Shown here piece by piece: positions 5,107-10,409 of a stretch of 10,409 nt of DNA (within the stretch, counting starts at the first letter, position 1; the number at the start of each line of letters is the position of its first letter). The notes under the pieces were generated by a model. The model did no database searches. It worked only from the letters and a program-made list of their open reading frames with translations, and had not been told where the DNA came from. Origin of the DNA: CAZKZZ01 sp964557375 (GTDB taxonomy: Bacteria; Spirochaetota; Spirochaetia; SPDA01; CAZJBZ01); contig CAZKZZ010000132.1 in NCBI GenBank assembly GCA_964557375.1, forward strand, positions 1 through 10,409, read 5' to 3'. Made by a program: the position numbers and the translations under genes.

Positions 5107-6820
5107 TGCTCCGGTTCTTCTTCTCATGTTCTCCCCGCTTATTGCTTCTCTGATAAGTCTGATAGGAAAATTGTTTTCCCCCCGCTATTCTATCCTGCCC
5201 GCTTTCATCATTTGGATCGTCGGCTCCATAGCGGCCCTTATCGTCTCTGCGCGGGCTGTCTTGGACGGCGGATCGCTTCTCTACACACTCGGAGGATGGG
5301 CGGAGCCTTATGGTATCGTGCTCGAGGTCAATGGTATTACCTGGCTGGCTACTCTCATCGATGTTCTCATCGGATCTGCCGCGTGGCTGCAAACCCGTCG
5401 ATACCGCCGTTTCGGGCCCCTTTTCTACTTTTTCTTTTTTATGACTTTTTTCTCGCTGCAGGGCGTGCTGTATACACGGGACCTGTTTAACCTCTTCGTC
5501 TGGTTCGAGGTCCTTTCCTTGAGCTCTTTTATGCTTATTACCTACGATCAAAAACGTAGTACCTATATAGCGGCTGTGCGGTATTTGCTGATAAGCACGG
5601 TAAGTGTTGTTTTTTTTCTCATCGGGGTGTGGATTATCTATACGGTCACCGGGGTTTTGTCGTTGCCGGAAATCGCTTCAGCCTTAAAAGAGGTATCATC
5701 CGGTTCGAACTACGGATTTGAGGTTATGAAACCCGCGATGGCTTTAATGAGTGCAGGAATTCTCACCCGAGCGGCAGTTGTCCCCTTTCATGCCTGGCTT
5801 CCCGAGGCGCACGCGGCCGCTCCGTATCCGGTTTCCGCACTACTTTCGGGGTTCGTAATCAAGGCCCCCATGTTGGCCCTCTGGCGTATCTATGATCACC
5901 TCCCCTTTCCGCAGAGCCGGCAACTGCTTATCTGGACCGGCTGCATATGCGGTCTTGTCGGCGTCATAGCCGCAATGGCACAGAAAGATGCAAAGAAACT
6001 GTTGGGATTTCATTCCGTTTCCCAGATGGGTTATATTGTCGCAGCCTTTGCTGTCGGCGGTATAGCAGGGAAAGCTGCTTCTCTTTTCTATATTATCGGC
6101 CATGCCCTGTTTAAAAGTCTTCTGTTCCTGACAGTCGGCAGGGTGACTGAGCGGATAGCGAACCGGAATGTATACGAGGTCCGGGGGATGGGGAGGTTTT
6201 TTCCTGTTTCAGCGGTACTCTTTGCTGTTGCGGCTTTCTCGATCTCCGGTGTCCCGCTTTTCGCCGGGTTTACCGCAAAACAGTTGGTCTCAAAAGTGCT
6301 TCATTATCACTCCGCCTATTGGATGTTGTTTGCTGCCGGTATCGGGACCGTCGCCTCTTTTTTTAAACTTGGTTGCATTTTCACCGGTGCACGCCCTCTC
6401 GGAGACAACGGAAGATTGGAGTGGCTTCCTTCCGATATTTCGTCTTCGAAAATATCTGCAGTATTTGCGGACGTAGGAACAACAGCTCTTGCCGGGGGAT
6501 GTCTTTTGATGGGCATTGTCCCCGGCCGTATTCATGCTCTTTTTGTTCGTTTGATCGCCGGAAAACCGATCATCGAAGCTTTATCGACCATGAGTACTAG
6601 CGACATGAACTCATTAGTACACTGGTACACACTGCCGGCCTTGGTAAAAACGGCAGGCGTGGTTGCAGGAGGGTTCTTTATTTCTCTTTTTCTTCTCTCC
6701 GGCCCGGGAAAAACGATAGCGCATTTTATAAGGGCACGTATGCTCGGAATCAACGGCGCTTTACGATTGTTAACGGGGGGATTTATATTATTTCTTTTAT
6801 TAGCTGTTCTGTGGAACTGA
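5090..6820 (+). CDS. mnhD: Na+/H+ antiporter subunit D, first copy (NuoL/M/N-like)
   Basis: A 576-residue polytopic proton-pumping-type subunit of the NADH-quinone/Mrp antiporter family. Key positions visible: Glu140 in FNLFVWFEVLSLSS (the conserved TM5 glutamate), Lys258 in SGFVIKAP (TM8 lysine), His338 in GHALFKSLLF and Lys397 in FAGFTAKQL (TM12 lysine). The TM7 motif reads ILTRAAVVPFHAWLPEAHAAAP, split at LP: the family's near-invariant TM7 lysine is replaced by Arg227. The start is taken as ATG 5090 (GAAGAG 5077-5082, 7 nt away). A TTG at 5075 has an AAGGAG only 1 nt away, so it is unlikely. The mnhC stop is overlapped by 17 nt. A paralogue follows 10 nt downstream with the same altered residue. 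In the operon it provides one ion/proton channel. Confidence 0.93.
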   Translation: MSLPIDAPVLLLMFSPLIASLISLIGKLFSPRYSILPAFIIWIVGSIAALIVSARAVLDGGSLLYTLGGWAEPYGIVLEVNGITWLATLIDVLIGSAAWLQTRRYRRFGPLFYFFFFMTFFSLQGVLYTRDLFNLFVWFEVLSLSSFMLITYDQKRSTYIAAVRYLLISTVSVVFFLIGVWIIYTVTGVLSLPEIASALKEVSSGSNYGFEVMKPAMALMSAGILTRAAVVPFHAWLPEAHAAAPYPVSALLSGFVIKAPMLALWRIYDHLPFPQSRQLLIWTGCICGLVGVIAAMAQKDAKKLLGFHSVSQMGYIVAAFAVGGIAGKAASLFYIIGHALFKSLLFLTVGRVTERIANRNVYEVRGMGRFFPVSAVLFAVAAFSISGVPLFAGFTAKQLVSKVLHYHSAYWMLFAAGIGTVASFFKLGCIFTGARPLGDNGRLEWLPSDISSSKISAVFADVGTTALAGGCLLMGIVPGRIHALFVRLIAGKPIIEALSTMSTSDMNSLVHWYTLPALVKTAGVVAGGFFISLFLLSGPGKTIAHFIRARMLGINGALRLLTGGFILFLLLAVLWN

Positions 6821-6830
6821 GTAACTCGGG

Positions 6831-8522
6831 ATGAATACAGTCGTTACCTGGATAAACAGTCCTCATCTCTCTATTCTCGTATTGCTTATCGCTCCCCTCA
6901 CAGCCGCCATAATCAGTTTATTCGGGAAAATTGTATCGAATAAGACAACGATGCTTATTGCCTTCATCGTTTGGTTTTCCGGGACAGCGTGGGCATTGTT
7001 CTCCTCTGCGGGCCCCCTATTTTATGGAGATCCACTTCGTTATACATTCGGAGGGTGGGCGGAACCTTATGGAATCGTGTTGGAACTCAACGGTACCGGT
7101 TGGGTTGCCGGTTTTACTCTTCTTGCTCTCGGGTCGGCCGTGTTCCTGCATACATGTACAAAGAACGATTATAGTCCTCTTTTCTTTTCCCTGATCTATC
7201 TTGTTTTTTTCTCTCTGCAGGGAATAACCTGCACCAGGGATTTATTCAATCTTTTTGTATGGTTTGAAATTCTTTCACTCTGTTCGTTCGTCTTGATCGG
7301 CTATGATTGCAATAAACAGTCATTGACTGCCGCTCTCCAGTATCTGTTTATTAGTTCGGTCAGTATTGTGTTTTTTCTTCTTGGAGTATGGGTTTTATAC
7401 CAATACAGCGGTACACTTTCCCTGCAAACAATATCTCAAAGCCTTTCAAACGGTTCTCTCTCCGGCCGCCCGCTTCGGTTGGCTGTTGCCGCTATAAGTG
7501 CCGGTATTTTGACCCGGTCCGCTATTTTCCCGTTCCATTCATGGCTCCCCCCGGCGCACGCTGCAGCTCCGTATCCGGTTTCCGCTGTACTTTCCGGTTT
7601 TATCATTAAAGCGCCCGTCTTTGCACTTTGCCATTTTACCGAATACATCGCTCTAACAGATGGGTCAGACTTCATCATCTGGATTGGCGCAGCAAGTGCG
7701 TTGACCGGCGGGATCGGGGCCGTGTTACAGACAGATGCAAAACGAGTGCTGGGATACTCTTCCGTTGCCAATATGGGTTACATTATAGCCGCTTTCGGTA
7801 TGGGGGGTGGTTTAGGCAAGACTGCCGTACTTTTCTTGATACTTGCTCATGCTTTTTCTAAGGGGCTTTTGTTTCTCATCGTAGGGGAGACGACACAGCG
7901 GGTGGGCAGTCGAGATATTAATACAGTCAGGGGGCTGGGGCGGCGTTATCCGTTACATACGGCCCTGTTCTTGATTGGAGCATTTAGTATTGTTGGGGTG
8001 CCTTTTTTCGCCGGATATGGGGCCAAAAAGCTTGTCTTTTACTCTCTTCTCGATCATTCGGCCGGAGTGCTTTTTCTCCTTGCGGGTATCGGTACAGCGG
8101 CCGCACTGTGGAGGATAGGGGTAATGTTTACCGGTAACCCGGCAGGAGGCCCCTCACAAAAGCCGTTCGCGACGGTAAAGCCTTTAAACCGGTTTTCTTC
8201 TGCACTTGGCTCCCTCCTCTTAGCCTCGGGATGTGTTCTGTTCGGAATCTTTCCCGCGCGTATTTCTCGATTATTGAATACCTTCGGAACGACCGGCCCG
8301 GCCCGGGATGCGGCCCTCGGTATGGAATGGTATACGCCTTCCGGAATTATCAAAAGTGTGGTTACTGTTGGGGCCGCGTGCTTGTTAGCTCTTCTTCTCT
8401 CTCGTCCATTCGGACGCAAAGCCGAGCTGCGGTTTGCGCTCCTTCGAGTCGGGATTACCGGTTCTCTGCGTCTGCTCGTTATCGGGATTTTGTTGTTTTT
8501 ACTCTTCGCAGTTTTTCTCTAA
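6831..8522 (+). CDS. mnhD: Na+/H+ antiporter subunit D, second tandem copy
   Basis: A 563-residue paralogue of the preceding gene, colinear throughout. Shared blocks include GGWAEPYGIVLE, TRDLFNLFVWFE and AHAAAPYPVSA-LSGF-IKAP. The key residues are retained: Glu146 (TM5), Lys260 (TM8), His340, Lys344 and Lys399 (TM12). As in copy 1, the TM7 lysine is Arg229 (GILTRSAIFPFHSWLP). A 20-nt exact match between the copies occurs at 5819-5838 and 7566-7585, but overall DNA divergence indicates an old duplication. Only a weak CGGG precedes the ATG, so translation probably depends on the upstream gene. It ends the operon, converging on archease with a 28-nt gap. A full MrpA is missing, so this copy may take the place of the NuoL-like MrpA channel; this is inference. 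Confidence 0.93.
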   Translation: MNTVVTWINSPHLSILVLLIAPLTAAIISLFGKIVSNKTTMLIAFIVWFSGTAWALFSSAGPLFYGDPLRYTFGGWAEPYGIVLELNGTGWVAGFTLLALGSAVFLHTCTKNDYSPLFFSLIYLVFFSLQGITCTRDLFNLFVWFEILSLCSFVLIGYDCNKQSLTAALQYLFISSVSIVFFLLGVWVLYQYSGTLSLQTISQSLSNGSLSGRPLRLAVAAISAGILTRSAIFPFHSWLPPAHAAAPYPVSAVLSGFIIKAPVFALCHFTEYIALTDGSDFIIWIGAASALTGGIGAVLQTDAKRVLGYSSVANMGYIIAAFGMGGGLGKTAVLFLILAHAFSKGLLFLIVGETTQRVGSRDINTVRGLGRRYPLHTALFLIGAFSIVGVPFFAGYGAKKLVFYSLLDHSAGVLFLLAGIGTAAALWRIGVMFTGNPAGGPSQKPFATVKPLNRFSSALGSLLLASGCVLFGIFPARISRLLNTFGTTGPARDAALGMEWYTPSGIIKSVVTVGAACLLALLLSRPFGRKAELRFALLRVGITGSLRLLVIGILLFLLFAVFL

Positions 8523-8550
8523 TTTTTGATAGAAGCAGTCGAGAACAGAT

Positions 8551-8985
8551 TTATATATCCATCAACACACGTGCCCGCCACGTTCCGTCAGTCCCGTGCT
8601 CCAGTGAAAACTCGTGAAAGGTGACCGCTTTTAAATCGACACCATCACCATGTTTTTTAGAATCAATGGGCTCACCATACAGGTCCGCTTCGAGACGCCA
8701 GCTGTTACCGCTTTTCGTAATATCGATTGATTCGACTAAAAGGACCAGTCCTTCACTATCTTTGTAGAAGATAAACTCCCCCAAAAAATCGAAGAGGAGA
8801 ATATCCAAATCTTCATCTTCTAATACTATTTTCTTCCGCATTAATGGTGCTACTGCATCGGTATGCTCGACGGTTGCCTCGGCTGCCGCCTCCCAGCAGG
8901 AGGTGAAAAGTTCCTGCGGGTCTTTGCCCTCAGCCGTAAACAGCAGGTCTGAGAAACTTTTCTCATCTATAAATTGGTACGGCAT
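8551..8985 (-). CDS. Archease, RtcB-activating protein
   Basis: A 144-residue protein of the archease family, which promotes guanylation of and multiple turnover by the RNA ligase RtcB. Family features: an N-terminal strand and helix YQFIDE..DLLFTAEGKDPQELF, the central LLFDFLGEFIFYKD (63-76), and DLKAVTFHEF (117-126) near the C-terminus, ending in VLMDI. The motif HTADv, typical of archaeal members, is replaced here by KSFSDLLF, with only the Asp (residue 13) kept. Bacterial archeases are already divergent at this site. ATG 8985 gives the normal length. AAGGGA (9004-8999), lying in the end of rtcB, is 13 nt upstream. The frame is open to a TTG at 9015, but that would begin inside rtcB and add ten residues with no counterpart in the family. 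The gene starts 10 nt after the rtcB stop and is surely co-transcribed. Confidence 0.85.
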   Translation of the reverse strand: MPYQFIDEKSFSDLLFTAEGKDPQELFTSCWEAAAEATVEHTDAVAPLMRKKIVLEDEDLDILLFDFLGEFIFYKDSEGLVLLVESIDITKSGNSWRLEADLYGEPIDSKKHGDGVDLKAVTFHEFSLEHGTDGTWRARVLMDI

Positions 8986-8995
8986 GCGCGGTTCT

Positions 8996-10326
8996 TTATC
9001 CCTTAATATTTCCAATGGGACGTAAACGCACGACCTTCTTACTCAAACCNNNNNNNNNNNNNNNNNNNNNNNNNNNNNNNNNNNNNNNNNNNNNNNNNNN
9101 NNNNNNNNNNNNNNNNNNNNNNNNNNNNNNNNNNNNNNNNNNNNNNNNNCGAGCAGATAGGAGCCTGTCTCCATACTTCCGCCGACGATCACCGGTTGTC
9201 CTGTAGTCTGATACTCTTTTGGTAAGTCAGCCATTCCCGGGGGGAATGACCTGGTGGCCCCTTTACGGTGGACGATCACCTCTTTTTCCCGTCCGTCAAT
9301 AAGATGTCTTTCGACCTTTGCGGTGTTGTGCGTCACATCATAGATTGTCTCGAGCCCGAGTTCCTCGGCTGATTTTCCGAACACTTTTGAGAACACCTCT
9401 CTCACCCTGTGGACGATCATCTGTCGGTTTGCGAATGCCATATTGACCGCGCACTTCATGGCGGAGAAATAATCCTGCCCCTCTTTTGACTGAAACGGTG
9501 CACAGGCGAGATTGCGGTCGGGAAGATCAATCCCGTATGGAGATCCTTTCCCTTTGACGAACTTCCTCACATAATCGGTTGCAATTTGGTGCCCGAATCC
9601 CCGGGAGCCGCAGTGAATCATAATGAGGACCTGATACGGCAGGGTAATCCCGAATTGATGAGCGTAGTCCTCGTGCATAATATCCTCGGGTGAAGCGACC
9701 TGGATTTCGAGGTAGTGGTTACCGGAGCCCAATGTTCCAACTTGATTGATTCCCCGCTCCAGAGCTTTCGTGCTGACACTTGTAGAATCGGCACCTTCCA
9801 TATGCCCTTTCTCTTCGGTCCTGTTTACATCGTTTTCATCCGCATACCCGTTCTCGAGACACCAGTCGAGCCCGCGTTCTACGAGATTACGAAACTCCTG
9901 TTCATTCAGATGGAGACGGCCTTTTTTTCCCGTACCTGACGGCACGGCATTGTAGAGAGAGTCGACCAGATGCTCCAGATGGGGGCGTACCTCTTCTTCG
10001 GTAAGGGAAGTTCGAAGCAGCTTCATGCCGCAGTTGATGTCAAAACCGATACCTCCCGGCGAGATGACACCCTCTTCTACATCCAGTGCCGCAGTTCCGC
10101 CGATAGGGAAACCGTAGCCCCAATGTCCGTCCGGCATACACAGTGCATAGTTTTCTATACCGGGCAGACAGGCAACGTTGGTAAGCTGTTCGAATACCCC
10201 TTCTTCCATGTCGTTGAGAATGGTTTCTGTCCCGTATATTCTTGCCGGGACCCGCATGCCCTGCTTGAAATCCGGTAATATTTCCCAGAGAGTATCCGAT
10301 ATTCTTTGGACATAGTTCGGTATCAT
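8996..10326 (-). CDS. rtcB: RNA-splicing ligase RtcB (interrupted by assembly gap)
   Basis: Homologue of RtcB, the Mn2+/GTP-dependent ligase that joins 3'-phosphate or 2',3'-cyclic phosphate RNA ends to 5'-OH ends in RNA repair and tRNA splicing. The 392 residues upstream of the gap contain MPDGHWGYGFPIGG (64-77), GGIGFDINCGM with metal ligand Cys99, LGSGNHYLEIQ (199-209), HCGSRGFGHQ (238-247), DVTHNTAK (330-337), VHRKGATR (352-359) and GGSMETGSYLL. The guanylated His of the CHGAGR motif should lie within the N block. On the other side (9049-8996) a different frame gives GLSKKVVRLRPIGNIKG and a stop, the canonical RtcB C-terminus. The gene therefore probably continues intact across the gap. 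ATG 10326 has GGAG (10334-10337) 7 nt upstream. It is preceded at 13 nt by an unidentified partial gene and followed by archease. Confidence 0.95.
9050..9149. other. Assembly gap of 100 Ns
   Basis: Exactly 100 consecutive Ns, the usual placeholder for a scaffold gap of unknown size. The rtcB frames on the two sides differ. For a continuous gene the true length must leave remainder 2 on division by 3, which 100 does not. Compared with remembered RtcB proteins, about 75 residues are missing between SYLL and the C-terminal GLSKK, so the real gap is probably near 230 nt. Confidence 0.95.
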
Positions 10327-10339
10327 GAAAGGTCTCCGG

Positions 10340-10409
10340 TTATTTTCCTTTGCGCTGTTTTTCTACTAAAGTCCGCAGCTGCCGCTCCGCGCCCTCGAAT
10401 GTATCGCGG
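10340..10409 (-). CDS. C-terminal end of an unidentified gene upstream of rtcB (partial)
   Basis: The minus strand is open from the window edge to a TAA at 10342-10340. It encodes a highly charged 22-residue C-terminus (RDTFEGAERQLRTLVEKQRK and two more residues). The stop is 13 nt before the rtcB ATG, so the gene is probably co-transcribed with rtcB and archease. The fragment is helical and basic, but too short to assign to a family. Coding status rests on the open frame, the tight spacing and the plausible composition. Confidence 0.55.
   Translation of the reverse strand, partial: RDTFEGAERQLRTLVEKQRKGK

Noticed and set aside
2675..8522. Membrane-bound hydrogenase or complex I operon instead of an antiporter
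   Set aside because: Subunits E, F, G, B, C and D are all Mrp-type and no NiFe-hydrogenase, NuoB/C/D/H/I-like or other redox subunit is encoded in the window; genes just outside cannot be excluded upstream, but the operon starts at 1831 and ends at a convergent gene.
8569..8583. Inverted repeat ACGTG/CACGT near the end of the antiporter operon, considered as a terminator
   Set aside because: Only 5 bp, inside the archease coding region, with no T-run on either strand. I see no clear terminator for the convergent ends at 8522/8551.
1..10409. CRISPR array, tRNA genes, insertion sequences or phage genes
   Set aside because: No regular direct repeats with spacers, no cloverleaf-like sequence, no transposase or integrase motifs and no terminal inverted repeats were seen by reading both strands; a covariance-model scan was not possible.

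Overview
The window looks like a bacterial chromosome fragment from a draft assembly or metagenome-assembled genome, because a block of exactly 100 Ns at 9050-9149 breaks one gene. GC content is moderate, and most genes are preceded by good Shine-Dalgarno sequences. The mix of genes (DUF2807 beta-helix protein, bPH2 protein, PII-like and EIIA genes heading an Mrp-type antiporter operon, RtcB with archease) would fit a Spirochaetota-like or other anaerobic or halotolerant bacterium. That placement is an impression and no sequence here proves it.

Left part (1-1830). A secreted DUF2807-type protein with eight Ser-Ser-Gly turns about 20 residues apart is followed by an intrinsic terminator. A convergent minus-strand gene encodes a two-TM bPH2 (YdbS/DUF304-like) membrane protein. 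Between the two lies a minus-strand remnant of a DUF4180 gene that has lost its N-terminal half and its C-terminal end. Upstream of the bPH2 gene is a divergent promoter region of about 185 bp.

Centre (1791-8522). One tightly packed plus-strand operon starts at a good sigma70-type promoter placed so close to the first ATG that the transcript should be leaderless or nearly so. Gene order: PII-like protein, PTS EIIA (fructose/Ntr type), mrpE, mrpF, mrpG, a stand-alone protein equivalent to the C-terminal part of MrpA (MbhD/MbhE-like), mnhB, mnhC, and two tandem mnhD-like antiporter subunits. Genes overlap by 1-17 nt or are separated by short gaps. No full-length MrpA (NuoL-like) is present, and no hydrogenase or oxidoreductase subunit is in the window. 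The set therefore looks like a free-standing Mbh/Mrp-like cation/proton antiporter in which a second D subunit takes the place of the MrpA channel. The two small leading genes have the features of a nucleotide-sensing protein and a phosphoryl-accepting protein. They may regulate the antiporter; this is inference.

Right part (8551-10409). A minus-strand cluster runs from an unidentified partial gene to rtcB (RNA ligase) and then archease, its activating cofactor. The N block removes the rtcB segment that should carry the guanylated active-site histidine. The rtcB C-terminus can still be read on the far side of the gap in a different frame, ending 10 nt before archease. The gene is therefore probably intact in the organism, and the gap is really longer than 100 nt.
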